Notes: a model not told the origin generated them from the letters alone. A stretch of 64,000 nt of DNA from Paenibacillus sp. HWE-109 (GCF_022163125.1 NZ_CP091881.1:3286001-3350000), one strand, 5' to 3'. Shown: positions 7,817-17,563, counted from the first letter of the stretch. Numbers and translations are program-made.

Positions 7817-8158
7817 TTATCGAATTTCTTTGATTCTTGCAGCTTTACCACGAAGACCACGCAGATAATAAAGTTTCGCACGACGAACTTTACCACGGCG
7901 AGCCACTTCAATCTTGTCAATCTTCGGAGAATGGAATGGGAAAGTTCTTTCCACACCCACACCGTAAGAAATTTTACGAACTGTAAACGTTTCGCTGATT
8001 CCACCGCCGTGGCGTTTAATAACAACACCTTCGAACAGCTGAATACGCTCACGTGTACCCTCGATAACTTTTACGTGTACTTTAAGTGTGTCTCCTGGAC
8101 GGAAATTAGGAATATCCGTACGGAGTTGCTCTTTCGTAATCTCTTGAATAAGATTCAT
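7817..8158 (-). CDS. rplS: 50S ribosomal protein L19
   Basis: This 113-residue protein reads 'LIQEITKEQLRTDIPNFRPGDTLKVHVKVIEGTRERIQLFEGVVI...RRAKLYYLRGLRGKAARIKE', a full-length L19, which sits at the 30S-50S interface. The ATG at 8158 follows GGAGGGAG; the frame extends further upstream but without a better start. About 160 untranslated bases separate it from trmD, which could hold the kind of L19 leader known in Firmicutes, but I could not confirm its structure. A terminator follows the stop. Confidence 0.97.
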   Translation of the reverse strand: MNLIQEITKEQLRTDIPNFRPGDTLKVHVKVIEGTRERIQLFEGVVIKRHGGGISETFTVRKISYGVGVERTFPFHSPKIDKIEVARRGKVRRAKLYYLRGLRGKAARIKEIR

Positions 8159-8318
8159 AGTTGACTCCCTCCTTCCACACAGGTGTTCATTCCGCTCATT
8201 CACAAAGTAGATCGTAGTTGTTATGCGTAGAGGACCACCAGACTCGAACTGTTGAAAAAATCACAACAGAATATATATTATCATAGATAAATAATAATAT
8301 CAATAGAGAAGTTTTTGG

Positions 8319-9080
8319 CTATTCAACCTTTTGCTGCTGGGCATGCCATTCGGCAACCCATGCCTTCTCTTCTTTGGATAACTCTCTATCTACAAGCAAA
8401 TCCGGGCGTCGTTCCAATGTACGGAACAATGATTCTTTCCTGCGCCATTTCCTTACATTCTCGTGATGGCCGGACATCAGCATTTCAGGTACTTCCCACT
8501 CTCTGAACTTAGCTGGCCGCGTATAATGCGGATACTCCAATAGACCTGTTGAGAATGAATCCGTCACAGCGGACATTTCATTGCCCAGCACACCAGGCAG
8601 GAGCCTCACTACGCTGTCTATAACAACCATAGCGGGTAATTCACCGCCTGTTAATACATAATCTCCGATGGAGAGCTCGTCCGTCACTAGATATTGCCGA
8701 ATCCGCTCATCGTAGCCTTCGTAATGACCACAAATAAACACAAGATGTTGTTCGCTCGATAGTTCCTCCGCTTTCTTTTGCGTAAAAGGCGTACCTTGCG
8801 GACACATCAGAATCACACGCGGCTTTACCTGCTCTTCTCCCGGTTGTTCATGAACGGGCAGAGCTTCAACCGCGGCAAAAATCGGCTCAGGCTTCAAAAC
8901 CATTCCGCCGCCGCCGCCGTAAGGATAGTCATCGACTGTATTATGCTTATTATTCGCATAATCACGAAAATTTACTGTATTCAACGAAACGATTCCTTTA
9001 TCACGCGCTTTCCCCAATATGCTGGACGAAAAAACGCCATCAAACATCTCAGGAAAGAGCGTCAACACATCGATTCTCAT
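8319..9080 (-). CDS. trmD: tRNA (guanine-N1)-methyltransferase
   Basis: This 253-residue SPOUT-class enzyme makes m1G37 in tRNAs and so prevents frameshifting. Visible motifs are 'MRIDVLTLFPEMF', 'DDYPYGGGGGMVLKPEPIF', 'CGHYEGYDERI' and the knot region 'DYVLTGGELPAMVVIDSVVRLLPGVLG'. The length is typical. It overlaps rimM by four bases (ATGA-type coupling), the standard rimM-trmD arrangement, and lies upstream of rplS. Confidence 0.97.
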   Translation of the reverse strand: MRIDVLTLFPEMFDGVFSSSILGKARDKGIVSLNTVNFRDYANNKHNTVDDYPYGGGGGMVLKPEPIFAAVEALPVHEQPGEEQVKPRVILMCPQGTPFTQKKAEELSSEQHLVFICGHYEGYDERIRQYLVTDELSIGDYVLTGGELPAMVVIDSVVRLLPGVLGNEMSAVTDSFSTGLLEYPHYTRPAKFREWEVPEMLMSGHHENVRKWRRKESLFRTLERRPDLLVDRELSKEEKAWVAEWHAQQQKVE

Positions 9081-9613
9081 TCTAGCAACCCTTCCATCAG
9101 GTGGATGCGGATTATTTTGTTAGCGACATCGACATCAAGGATTACATCATCAATGACAGGCAGTAATAGTTGCTTTCCTTTCGCCAAAGCTACGACCCAC
9201 ACATCATTAGCACCGGGTGTTAATACTTCCGACACTAAGCCTAATTCTTGGCCATCTTCCGTTATCACGTTGCACCCGATAATTTCGTGATAGTAATACT
9301 CTCCCTCATCGAGCGGTTGCTGCTGGGTGCTTTCGATTTTGAGAAGCGAGCCTTTAAATTTCTCTACCTCATTGATGTCTGTGAATCCTGCGAATTGGAT
9401 GATAAACACATTTTTATGTAAGCGGGACGATAGCACCGTCACCGGCGTTTGCTTATTTTGAGAATCTACAATAATCAGCGAATTGCCTTTATCAAAACGT
9501 TCTGGGAAATCTGTTTCTGGAACTATTTTTAGTTCTCCACGAATCCCGTGGCTGTTTACAACTTTACCAATGGTGACCAGTTTTTCGCTCATATTCGCTT
9601 GCCCAACCTCCAC
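9077..9613 (-). CDS. rimM: 16S rRNA processing protein RimM
   Basis: This protein of about 178 residues contains 'LVTIGKVVNSHGIRGELKIVPETDFPERF' at the N-terminus and 'EYYYHEIIGCNVITEDGQELG...LLPVIDDVILDVDVANKIIRIHLMEGLL' (PRC-barrel) at the C-terminus. RimM binds S19 in the 30S head and is needed for late maturation. Two starts are possible. The ATG at 9613 has GGAAGG seven bases upstream; the ATG at 9592 starts directly at 'MSEKLVTIG' but with a longer spacing. It is coupled to trmD. Confidence 0.95.
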   Translation of the reverse strand: MEVGQANMSEKLVTIGKVVNSHGIRGELKIVPETDFPERFDKGNSLIIVDSQNKQTPVTVLSSRLHKNVFIIQFAGFTDINEVEKFKGSLLKIESTQQQPLDEGEYYYHEIIGCNVITEDGQELGLVSEVLTPGANDVWVVALAKGKQLLLPVIDDVILDVDVANKIIRIHLMEGLLE

Positions 9614-9640
9614 ATTAATTTACCTTCCAAACCATACAAG

Positions 9641-9668
9641 AAAAAGGCTAGGAACTAAATCCTAACCT
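9641..9668 (-). terminator. Hairpin with T-run between khpA and rimM
   Basis: On the minus strand GGTTAGGA and TCCTAGCC form a stem followed by five T residues. Because rimM-trmD continue on the same strand, it probably attenuates rather than ends transcription. Confidence 0.6.
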
Positions 9669-9674
9669 ACTTTC

Positions 9675-9905
9675 TTATGAAACGATTTCGACGGCTACCC
9701 GCTTCGTTTCTTTCACAGCTGCCGACGTGACCACTGTGCGGAGCGATTTCGCAATCTTGCCTTGCTTGCCAATCACTTTACCGACATCGTCGGGGTGAAC
9801 AGACAGCCTGAACTCAATCTTGTCATCTTTCTCCACCACAGTGACACGTACTTCTTCCGGATGATCGACAAGTGCCTTAGCAATTACCGTGATAAGATCC
9901 TTCAT
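9675..9905 (-). CDS. khpA: KH-domain RNA-binding protein KhpA (YlqC)
   Basis: This 76-residue single KH domain carries the GXXG loop 'GKQGKIAKSLRTVV' at about residues 44-57. KhpA is a small RNA chaperone that in Firmicutes partners with KhpB/Jag and affects cell elongation and division. It lies between rpsP and rimM, its usual position. The length and all core hydrophobic positions look normal. Confidence 0.93.
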   Translation of the reverse strand: MKDLITVIAKALVDHPEEVRVTVVEKDDKIEFRLSVHPDDVGKVIGKQGKIAKSLRTVVTSAAVKETKRVAVEIVS

Positions 9906-9931
9906 GAACTCACCCTCCGAAAGATAACAGA

Positions 9932-10204
9932 TTACTTCTGTAATTTCAGCTCGTGAAATTTAGTCATCAAACCTGCTTTTGAGAACAGGCTGCGAACTGT
10001 ATCGGACGGTTGAGCGCCAGTTTGAAGCCATTTCAGCGCTTTTTCCTCATCAAGAGAAACTGCTGCTGGTTCTGCAATCGGGTTATAAGTACCGATTTCT
10101 TCAATAAAACGACCATCACGTGGGGAACGGGAATCCGAAACCACTACACGGTAAAAAGGAGCTTTATGAGCGCCTACACGTTTAAGACGAATACGTACTG
10201 CCAT
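9932..10204 (-). CDS. rpsP: 30S ribosomal protein S16
   Basis: This 90-residue protein begins 'MAVRIRLKRVGAHKAPFYRVVVSDSRSPRDGRFIEEIGTYNP', an unmistakable S16. It is an early assembly protein of the 30S body. The ATG is preceded by GGAGGTGA. It sits between ffh and khpA as in other Bacillales. Confidence 0.97.
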   Translation of the reverse strand: MAVRIRLKRVGAHKAPFYRVVVSDSRSPRDGRFIEEIGTYNPIAEPAAVSLDEEKALKWLQTGAQPSDTVRSLFSKAGLMTKFHELKLQK

Positions 10205-10239
10205 GAAAAATCACCTCCTACTTAGAATAAATAGCTTAT

Positions 10240-11598
10240 TTAAAAGGGAAATTTAAATCCCTTGCCGAGCTTTTTCATACCTTTGCCGCCTTTAGGACCC
10301 ATCATACCAGAGAATTGCTTCATCATCTTACGCATATCGTCGAACTGTTTGATGAAACGGTTAACTTCCTGAACGGAGTTGCCGCTTCCCATAGCAATCC
10401 GCTTGCGGCGATTTGCATTGAGGAGCTCAGGCTTGCGCTTTTCTTCCGTGGTCATCGACTTCACAATAGCCTCAACACGTGCCATTTGTTTATCGTCAAC
10501 CTTCATATCCTTCATGCCTTTGATCTTGTTCGCACCAGGCAGCATATCCAAAATTTGATCCAAAGGGCCCATTTTCTTAACTTGCTCCATCTGATCAAGG
10601 AAATCTTCAAAGGTGAACTCGGCGTTGCGCATTTTGCGCTCCATCTCTTTCGCCTTATCCATATCAATTCCGGCTTGCGCCTTCTCAATCAGAGTAAGCA
10701 TATCGCCCATGCCCAATATTCTTGAAGCCATACGATCCGGGAAGAAAGGTTCCAATGCATCCATCTTCTCGCCGCTAGCCACAAACTTGATCGGACAGCC
10801 TGTTACAGCTTTGACGGACAACGCAGCACCACCGCGGGTATCGCCATCCAGCTTCGTTAATACAACACCTGTCAGCTCAAGCTGCTTGTGAAAGCTTTCT
10901 GCCACATTGACAGCATCCTGACCTGTCATCGCATCGACAACAAGCAAAATCTCATCAGGTTCTACGGCAGTTCGTACATTCTTCAGCTCGTCCATCAAAT
11001 TCTCATCGATGTGGAGACGACCGGCGGTATCGATAATGACGTAATCATTACCATTATCTTTGGCATGCTGAAGTCCGGCTTTGGCAATGTCGACCGGGTT
11101 CACTTGATCACCAAGCGCGAATACAGGCACTTGCAATTGTTCTCCCAGAACCTGAAGCTGCTTGATCGCGGCTGGACGGTATATATCACAAGCTACGAGA
11201 AGCGGTCTGTGGTTCTGCTTGAGCAGCATTTTGGCTAATTTACCAGAGGTTGTTGTTTTCCCTGCCCCTTGCAAGCCTGCCATCATAATGATCGTCGGCG
11301 GTCGATTCGAGCGTGCCAGTTTACTTTGTGTGCCTCCCATAAGAGAGGTAAGCTCTTTGTTAACAATATCGATAACAACCATGCCAGGTGTGAAGGACTT
11401 CAATACATCTTGTCCAATTGCCTGTTCCTTCACCTTAGCAATAAAGTCTTTCACCACTTTAAAGTTAACGTCCGCTTCGAGCAGAGCCAATCGAACCTCG
11501 CGAAGCGCTTCGCCTACATCTTCTTCAGTCAGCTTACCTTTGCTTCTCAGCTTGCCGAATACGTTCTGCAATCGGTTTGCTAATCCTTCAAATGCCAT
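10240..11598 (-). CDS. ffh: Signal recognition particle protein Ffh
   Basis: This SRP54 GTPase of about 452 residues has an N domain (about 1-90) and a G domain with P-loop 'GLQGAGKTTTSGKLA' (about 108), 'DTAGRLH' and 'TKLDGDTRGG'. A methionine-rich M domain binds 4.5S RNA ('MRKMMKQFSGMMGPKGGKGMKKLGKG' at the end). It delivers nascent membrane proteins to FtsY. I use the ATG at 11598, since AGGAGG lies eight bases upstream; a GTG three codons earlier overlaps that site. The SRP partners ftsY and ylxM lie just upstream. Confidence 0.97.
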   Translation of the reverse strand: MAFEGLANRLQNVFGKLRSKGKLTEEDVGEALREVRLALLEADVNFKVVKDFIAKVKEQAIGQDVLKSFTPGMVVIDIVNKELTSLMGGTQSKLARSNRPPTIIMMAGLQGAGKTTTSGKLAKMLLKQNHRPLLVACDIYRPAAIKQLQVLGEQLQVPVFALGDQVNPVDIAKAGLQHAKDNGNDYVIIDTAGRLHIDENLMDELKNVRTAVEPDEILLVVDAMTGQDAVNVAESFHKQLELTGVVLTKLDGDTRGGAALSVKAVTGCPIKFVASGEKMDALEPFFPDRMASRILGMGDMLTLIEKAQAGIDMDKAKEMERKMRNAEFTFEDFLDQMEQVKKMGPLDQILDMLPGANKIKGMKDMKVDDKQMARVEAIVKSMTTEEKRKPELLNANRRKRIAMGSGNSVQEVNRFIKQFDDMRKMMKQFSGMMGPKGGKGMKKLGKGFKFPF

Positions 11599-11627
11599 GC
11601 GCTTCACCTCCTGCCTCTGGACTTTAT

Positions 11628-11987
11628 TTAATCTATCCCTACTATTGTATCAAAAAGCTCCGTCGTTTTCCTCTTTAGCTCAGGATCGCATTGATCCATC
11701 ACTTGAATCAGTTCTGTACGCAGCTTCATGCGCTGTTCATGTTTATGTACTAGCTGCAGCTTGCCTTCATAATCCTGCAAGGTTAACTCTGCTCGTTTAA
11801 TATGCTCATAGACCGCTTGGCGGCTTATTTCAAAGTTCTCAGCGATTTCTCCCAAGGAGTAATCATCGTGAAAATACAATTGGAGGAATGTTCTCTGTTT
11901 ATCGGTCAACAGCGCTTCATAGAAATCAAACAGCAAGTTAATGCGATTCGTCTTCTCCAGCATCTGATCGATCTGATCGAGCGTCAT
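11628..11987 (-). CDS. ylxM: YlxM/p13-like UPF0122 helix-turn-helix protein
   Basis: This protein of about 119 residues reads 'DFYEALLTDKQRTFLQLYFHDDYSLGEIAENFEISRQAVYEHIKRAELTLQDYEGKL', a sigma-region-4-like helix-turn-helix. YlxM is encoded next to ffh across Firmicutes and in streptococci modulates SRP GTPase activity and assembly. The ATG at 11987 follows GGAGGTGGAGTT; the frame extends upstream without better support. It lies 29 bases before ffh. Confidence 0.93.
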   Translation of the reverse strand: MTLDQIDQMLEKTNRINLLFDFYEALLTDKQRTFLQLYFHDDYSLGEIAENFEISRQAVYEHIKRAELTLQDYEGKLQLVHKHEQRMKLRTELIQVMDQCDPELKRKTTELFDTIVGID

Positions 11988-12093
11988 AACTCCACCTCCG
12001 TAAAGGTTGCGCACTTGACACCAGCACAACAGAACCTATCATACTGAATTCCGAGATGAATGTCAAGCATTTGACCTTGTCAGTTTAAAAAAC

Positions 12094-12135
12094 AAAAAAT
12101 TCACCTCAAACCGCCGTGCGGTTGAGACGAATTTT
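12094..12135 (-). terminator. Terminator between ftsY and ylxM-ffh
   Basis: On the minus strand AAAATTCGTCTCAACCGC pairs with GCGGTTTGAGGTGAATTTT and is followed by a T-rich tract (TTTTTTGTTTTTT). It begins about 26 bases after the ftsY stop and would separate the smc-ftsY segment from ylxM-ffh. Confidence 0.88.
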
Positions 12136-12160
12136 GAGTTCCATAACAAGAATACCAGAA

Positions 12161-13156
12161 TTAAATATCGGTTTCTTCCTTTTGCTCGCCAATCCATTTG
12201 CCAAACAAAGCATGAACAAATTGCTCTGAATCAAATGGCTGGAGATCATCCATTTTCTCTCCAAGTCCTACGAATTTCACCGGTAAAGACAGTTCCTGAC
12301 GAATCGCTACAACAATACCGCCTTTCGCTGTGCCATCCAGCTTGGATAAAACCAATCCTGTAAGACCCGTTTTGTCGCCGAACAATTTGGCCTGGCTAAG
12401 CGCATTTTGCCCCGTTGTCGCATCCAAAACAAGAATAACCTCATGAGGAGCATCCGGTACTTCCCGCTGAATAACGCGATAAATCTTGTTCAGTTCCTCC
12501 ATCAGATTCACTTTGTTCTGCAAGCGGCCCGCAGTATCGCATAACAGGATGTCGACTCCTCGTGTTTTGGCTGCTTGCACAGCATCGAACATCACCGCGG
12601 CGGGATCTGCGCCAGACTGTTGTTTGATGACATCAACACCGACACGTTCTCCCCAAGTCTCCAATTGTTCTATAGCCCCGGCACGAAACGTATCTCCGGC
12701 AGCCATCAGCACTTTTTTGCCTTGTGATTTGAACATGTGAGCCATTTTGCCAATTGTCGTTGTTTTGCCTACACCATTAACCCCTACGAACAAAATCACG
12801 GACAACCCGTTCGGATTCAGATTTAATCCTGCATCCGCATCCCCTTTCAACAGCTCAACAAGCTTCTCAGAAAGAATCGGTTGAAGTTCCGCCGGATTCT
12901 CGATTTTACGCTTTTTCACTTCAGCACGAAGCTCATTAATCAACTTCAAAACCGTATTCACACCTACATCGGCGCCGATTAGAATTTCCTCAAGCTCTTC
13001 ATAGAAATCTTCGTCAATCTTCTTACGGCGACTAAATAAGTCATCTACGCGATCAACGAAGGCGTCCCTCGTTTTGGTTAGTCCTTCTTTAAATTTATTC
13101 GTAACAGCTTCGGCCTTGCTGGAAATACTATCTTTTAGTCGTTTAAAAAAGCTCAT
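12161..13156 (-). CDS. ftsY: Signal recognition particle receptor FtsY
   Basis: This 331-residue SRP-receptor GTPase has a short N-terminal charged region, a four-helix N domain, and a G domain with P-loop 'GVNGVGKTTTIGKMA' (about 125), 'CDTAGRLQNKVNLMEEL' and 'SKLDGTAKGG'. It has no long acidic A domain, as usual for Firmicutes. It docks the ribosome-SRP complex at the membrane. It follows smc by 32 bases and is probably co-transcribed with it. Confidence 0.97.
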   Translation of the reverse strand: MSFFKRLKDSISSKAEAVTNKFKEGLTKTRDAFVDRVDDLFSRRKKIDEDFYEELEEILIGADVGVNTVLKLINELRAEVKKRKIENPAELQPILSEKLVELLKGDADAGLNLNPNGLSVILFVGVNGVGKTTTIGKMAHMFKSQGKKVLMAAGDTFRAGAIEQLETWGERVGVDVIKQQSGADPAAVMFDAVQAAKTRGVDILLCDTAGRLQNKVNLMEELNKIYRVIQREVPDAPHEVILVLDATTGQNALSQAKLFGDKTGLTGLVLSKLDGTAKGGIVVAIRQELSLPVKFVGLGEKMDDLQPFDSEQFVHALFGKWIGEQKEETDI

Positions 13157-13188
13157 GGTTCCTCCTAGGAAATTAACTTGTCAACAGA

Positions 13189-16100
13189 TTATGACGCAGA
13201 AACAACAGCTTCCTCATCCTCCAAACGCACTGAAACCAGCTTGGAAACTCCGCCTTCTTGCATGGTTACGCCGTAGAGCACATCGGCCTCTTCCATCGTT
13301 CCTTTGCGGTGTGTAACGACGATAAATTGCGTCATTTCCGAGAATTCACGCAAATATTCAGCAAAACGAGACACATTCGCTTCATCCAGAGCCGCTTCAA
13401 CTTCGTCCAAGACGCAGAATGGCACTGGCTTTACACAAATAATCGAAAATAATAGCGCAATCGCCGTGAGTGCTCGCTCTCCACCGGAAAGCAGCTGTAG
13501 ATTTTGCAGCTTCTTGCCAGGCGGCTGAGCTACGATTTCAATGCCCGTATCCAGCATATTCTCTGGTTCCGACAAAATCAAATCCGCTCGACCGCCACCG
13601 AACAATTTGGCAAACACAACACCGAAATGCGACCGAATCGCATCAAAAGTCGTCTTAAATCGCTTCGACATCTCTATATCCATTTCACGAATGACTTGAT
13701 ACAACGTTGTTTTCGCTTCGATCAAATCATTTTTTTGCGAATCTAGAAACTCAAAACGTTCAGACACACGCGCGTATTCTTCAATTGCGCCCAGGTTAAC
13801 TTCTCCTAAGGAAGCAATTTCACGTTTGAGCTCACGTACTTTACTTTGGGTCCCTTGAATATCTTCCGGCACCGGGTAGCGATCTTTGGCTAGCTCATAG
13901 CTAAGTTCATAGTCTTCGGCCAGCTTTTTCAGCATATTCTCGAGCTCGACATCCAGACGAGTTACACGAACTTCCGTTTGGTGCAAACTCTCTTCAACCT
14001 GTTTTAGTTGCGTACGCTGGGCGCGAGTTTCATTCTCTTCCTGTTCAAGCTTATGTAGCCATTCCGTACGTTCAGCCCGTTTGAAATCGATACTTTCCGT
14101 ACATTGCTGCTTTTTGAGCTTAAGATCGTTAAGCAATTCAACTTGCAGCACGGTCTCCTGCTCCAGTAAAGCCATATCTTGTTCCAGTTGAACAAGAAGC
14201 CCCCGGTTCATCTCCATCTCCCGCTCAACCTCTCCAAGATCCTGCTGCAGACGCCGCTGTTGGTCTTGCAGAGATTGCTTCTCTTGAGAAATCGATGCCA
14301 CTTTAACTTTCAAATCTGTCAATTGGCTTTGGAGCTCTTCTTTTTCGGATTCACTGGCTTTTCTGGAGTTTTCAGCTTCACGAATAGCCTGCTGCAAAGA
14401 AGCCTCCTCCTGCTGAAGTTCAGCCAACATAGCTTCGGCCTCGGTTTTCTTGCGAGCCAAATCAGCCTTCTCTGCCAATAATGAACCTCGGTCTTGACTA
14501 TCCTGGGAAAGCTGATCTTCGACTGTCCGGCTTTCGGATTCCAACGGGTTCAATTCTGCACGAACTTGCTGCTCGGTAATCCGTTTCTGTTCCCCTAGCT
14601 GGCGAAGCTGCTCAATCGTCATCATATCATCAGTAATCTCACGCTTCATCACACCGGATTGGCTGCGCAAACCGCTAAGCTGCTGCTCAGAGCTCTTGAT
14701 TTCTTGATCCAATTCCTCGATCTGACGTTGGCGACCTAGCAGATTCGTTGATTTCTTCTGCAAGCTTCCGCCCGTCATCGAACCGCCGGGATTGACAACG
14801 TCACCTTCCAACGTGACAACACGGTAGCGGTATTGTGCTTTGGCTGCAATATGATTGGCATCCTCCAAGCTCTGGGCAACTACGACATTCCCTAATAAGC
14901 TTGAGAAAATATTCGTATACGTGGCATCAAAAGAAACGAGATCAACCGCAAGTCCGATAAAGCCTTTGGCAGACTTCAACGAGCTTAGCTCATGATCGCC
15001 AATTGAACGGCCCCGAATGACATTCATCGGCAGGAAGGTAGCCCGCCCCATTTGGCGGCGTTTCAAAAAGGCAATGGCTTCACGACCATCGGCTTCCGTT
15101 TCAACTACGATATTTTGCAAGGCACCGCCGAGCGCTGTCTCTATCGCTACTTCCACATCCGCTGGCACTTTGACCAGTTCGGCAATCGCGCCGCGAATTC
15201 CCTTCAAATCTTTGCGGGTTTTCGCTTTAAGGACTTCCTTAACCCCTTGCATAAAGCCATCATAGTCATTAGCCATTTCCTTCATGGTATCACGGCGGGA
15301 GGTTAAGGCATCCAGCTTTTGCTCCCATTTGCGGACCATTCCCTGCGCTTCATCCAATAAGCTTTGTTTATTTTTCAAGCTTTGGGTTAGCTGCACATAC
15401 TGTTGCCTAACATCTTCAATTTCTTGGACGGTCTCATCCAGCTTAACCGTTAATTCCTGTTTGCGCAGTGTGATTTTCTCCCGCTGTTCGGACCACTTTT
15501 GGCGTTCTTCATCCAATCTCTCCAAACGGCGTGCAAGGCTCTCTGTCTGCTGCTCCGCATACCTAATTTCATTGCGCGCCTGGGCCATCCGGTTAAGGGT
15601 TTCCAACAACTCCCCTTTTAATTGATCTTCCGGCGATGAACTGATCCCGCCATTAACACCCAGCAAACGCTGCTCCTCAGCCGTCAGCTTGGCCTGAAAC
15701 TCAAATAACTGTGCGCCAATTTGGATGATTTTCTCCCGCTGCTCACTCAGTTCGGCTTCTTTATCCAGCTTCCGCTGCTCTTGAACCGCAATCGTTGTGC
15801 TTAACTGCTGATGGTTCCCGACATAGTTTTTCTTACGTTCTTTGAGAACTTCGCCATGTCCTTCACACTTCTCGAAATCCTCGCTCAGCCCAAGCAGGCT
15901 TTCTTGCAATTTTTCCAACTCTTCTTCCAGTCGGCGCGTTTCCCAGCGATGCTTCTCCAGATGGGCATCATGCTGATTCACAATTGTGGAAAGCTCTGTT
16001 TGCTCTTTCGTCAGCTTTTCCAACTTTTGCGAAGCTTCATTCCACGAAAGATAAATCTGATCGATTTGATGGACATACATGGCAATCTCACTGCTCTTGA

Positions 16101-16764
16101 GCGTCTCGCGAAGCTCCTTATAGCGAATTGCCTTCTCCGACTGCTCGCGAAGCGGTTCAATTTGGTCCTCAAGCTCGGAAACAAGATCGTGAATCCGCAG
16201 CAAATTCTGCTCGGTTTCCCCTAATTTCTTCTCTGCTTCCCGTTTGCGTGATTTATATTTAACAATCCCCGAGGCTTCCTCAAAGATCCCCCGACGATCT
16301 TCGGATTTTGTACTCAAAATCTCTTCAATACGTCCTTGTCCAATAATCGAATACGCTTCTTTCCCAATTCCTGTATCCATGAACAATTCGGTGATATCTT
16401 TCAGACGGCAGGGCTGTTTATTAATTAAATACTCGCTCTCTCCGCTGCGATGCACACGGCGAGTTACCGTTACTTCATTAAAATCAAGCGGCAGCGACTG
16501 TGACGTATTGTCCAGCGTCAGTGACACTTCCCCATAGTTAACCGCACGGCGTGAATCACTTCCGGCAAAAATAACATCTTCCATCTTGCCGCCACGCAGA
16601 GATTTGGCACTTTGTTCACCCAGCACCCAGCGGATACCGTCTGAAATATTGCTTTTTCCGCTACCATTCGGACCTACAACTGCGGTGATACCGCGTACAA
16701 ATTCCAACTCCGTCCGGTCTGCGAAAGACTTAAACCCGGATAATTCAATCCGTTTCAAAAACAT
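13189..16764 (-). CDS. smc: Chromosome segregation ATPase Smc
   Basis: This 1191-residue protein has a Walker A head ('GPNGSGKSNISDGIRWVLGEQ', about residue 32) and a long coiled coil. The hinge is at about 510-670 ('VVVETEADGREAIAFLKRR...GSMTGGS'). A second coiled coil leads to a C-terminal head with 'LLSGGERALTAIALLFSI' (signature) and 'FCVLDEVEAALDEANVSRF' (Walker B). Smc with ScpA/ScpB loads at parS sites and aligns chromosome arms. The length is normal for the family and the frame is clean. It is flanked by rnc and ftsY, the conserved order. Confidence 0.98.
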   Translation of the reverse strand: MFLKRIELSGFKSFADRTELEFVRGITAVVGPNGSGKSNISDGIRWVLGEQSAKSLRGGKMEDVIFAGSDSRRAVNYGEVSLTLDNTSQSLPLDFNEVTVTRRVHRSGESEYLINKQPCRLKDITELFMDTGIGKEAYSIIGQGRIEEILSTKSEDRRGIFEEASGIVKYKSRKREAEKKLGETEQNLLRIHDLVSELEDQIEPLREQSEKAIRYKELRETLKSSEIAMYVHQIDQIYLSWNEASQKLEKLTKEQTELSTIVNQHDAHLEKHRWETRRLEEELEKLQESLLGLSEDFEKCEGHGEVLKERKKNYVGNHQQLSTTIAVQEQRKLDKEAELSEQREKIIQIGAQLFEFQAKLTAEEQRLLGVNGGISSSPEDQLKGELLETLNRMAQARNEIRYAEQQTESLARRLERLDEERQKWSEQREKITLRKQELTVKLDETVQEIEDVRQQYVQLTQSLKNKQSLLDEAQGMVRKWEQKLDALTSRRDTMKEMANDYDGFMQGVKEVLKAKTRKDLKGIRGAIAELVKVPADVEVAIETALGGALQNIVVETEADGREAIAFLKRRQMGRATFLPMNVIRGRSIGDHELSSLKSAKGFIGLAVDLVSFDATYTNIFSSLLGNVVVAQSLEDANHIAAKAQYRYRVVTLEGDVVNPGGSMTGGSLQKKSTNLLGRQRQIEELDQEIKSSEQQLSGLRSQSGVMKREITDDMMTIEQLRQLGEQKRITEQQVRAELNPLESESRTVEDQLSQDSQDRGSLLAEKADLARKKTEAEAMLAELQQEEASLQQAIREAENSRKASESEKEELQSQLTDLKVKVASISQEKQSLQDQQRRLQQDLGEVEREMEMNRGLLVQLEQDMALLEQETVLQVELLNDLKLKKQQCTESIDFKRAERTEWLHKLEQEENETRAQRTQLKQVEESLHQTEVRVTRLDVELENMLKKLAEDYELSYELAKDRYPVPEDIQGTQSKVRELKREIASLGEVNLGAIEEYARVSERFEFLDSQKNDLIEAKTTLYQVIREMDIEMSKRFKTTFDAIRSHFGVVFAKLFGGGRADLILSEPENMLDTGIEIVAQPPGKKLQNLQLLSGGERALTAIALLFSIICVKPVPFCVLDEVEAALDEANVSRFAEYLREFSEMTQFIVVTHRKGTMEEADVLYGVTMQEGGVSKLVSVRLEDEEAVVSAS

Positions 16765-16823
16765 GGTCTCACCTCAAAAATTATTGTAACATATCCCTTC
16801 TAAAAATAAGAGAGATAAAAACC

Positions 16824-16846
16824 AAAAAAGGCAGCCGCAGCTGCCT
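16824..16846 (-). terminator. Short hairpin with T-run between rnc and smc
   Basis: On the minus strand GGCAGC-TGCG-GCTGCC is followed by six T residues. It lies 15 bases after the rnc stop and may reduce read-through from the fab operon into smc. Confidence 0.7.
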
Positions 16847-16861
16847 CCCTAGCTATATTCG

Positions 16862-17563
16862 TTATCGCTGAACGGTGACATTCAATTTCAACAAAGCTTG
16901 AGCTGCTGCTTGCTGTTCCGCCTCTTTCTTCGAACGTCCTGCGCCGGTTCCCAGCAGATCAACATCCATATACACCTCTGCAACGAACTCACGCTCATGA
17001 GCAGGTCCACGTTCATTGACAATCCGGTATTCCAATGAACCCATATTATGATGCTGTGTATGTTCTTGCAGTTGTGTCTTGTAATCGATCACAAGAAGCT
17101 TGCCTTCGCTGGAGATTTTGGTGAACACATGTTTATGGAGAAATCCTTTGACAACCTCGATCCCTTGATCGAGGTATAAGGCGCCTACGAAGGATTCAAA
17201 TACATCGGCAAGGAGAGCCGGACGGGATCGCCCGCCCGTCAATTCCTCACCTTTGCCAAGCAAAACAAATGCGCCAAAATCCAAATCTTCAGCAAAAGTA
17301 ACTAAGGACGGCTCACAAACAATCGAGGCTCTAAGCTTCGTTAATTCGCCTTCCGAACGCCCTGGATAAGAATCATATAAAAATTCTGAAACCGTTAGCT
17401 CAAGGACAGCATCGCCTAGAAACTCCAGCCGCTCGTTATCTTTGTGTCCAGCAATACGGTGTTCATTCACATAAGAGGAATGGGTAAATGCTTGCTTCAG
17501 CAATTCCGTCTTCCTAAAAGTGATGCCGATTTGCTTCTGCAGTACTTTGATATCACGATTCAT
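16862..17563 (-). CDS. rnc: Ribonuclease III
   Basis: This 233-residue double-strand-specific RNase has the catalytic signature 'NERLEFLGDAVLELTVSEFL' (about residues 43-62) and a second acidic site in 'ADVFESFVGALYLDQG'. A C-terminal dsRNA-binding domain (about 157-230) ends in 'GAGRSKKEAEQQAAAQALLKL'. It processes rRNA precursors and controls toxin and antisense transcripts in Bacillus. The position between fabF and smc is conserved. Confidence 0.97.
   Translation of the reverse strand: MNRDIKVLQKQIGITFRKTELLKQAFTHSSYVNEHRIAGHKDNERLEFLGDAVLELTVSEFLYDSYPGRSEGELTKLRASIVCEPSLVTFAEDLDFGAFVLLGKGEELTGGRSRPALLADVFESFVGALYLDQGIEVVKGFLHKHVFTKISSEGKLLVIDYKTQLQEHTQHHNMGSLEYRIVNERGPAHEREFVAEVYMDVDLLGTGAGRSKKEAEQQAAAQALLKLNVTVQR

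Noticed and set aside
8159..8318. L19 leader riboregulator upstream of rplS
   Set aside because: The 160-base leader is long enough, but I could not establish the expected structure by eye, so no separate feature is called.
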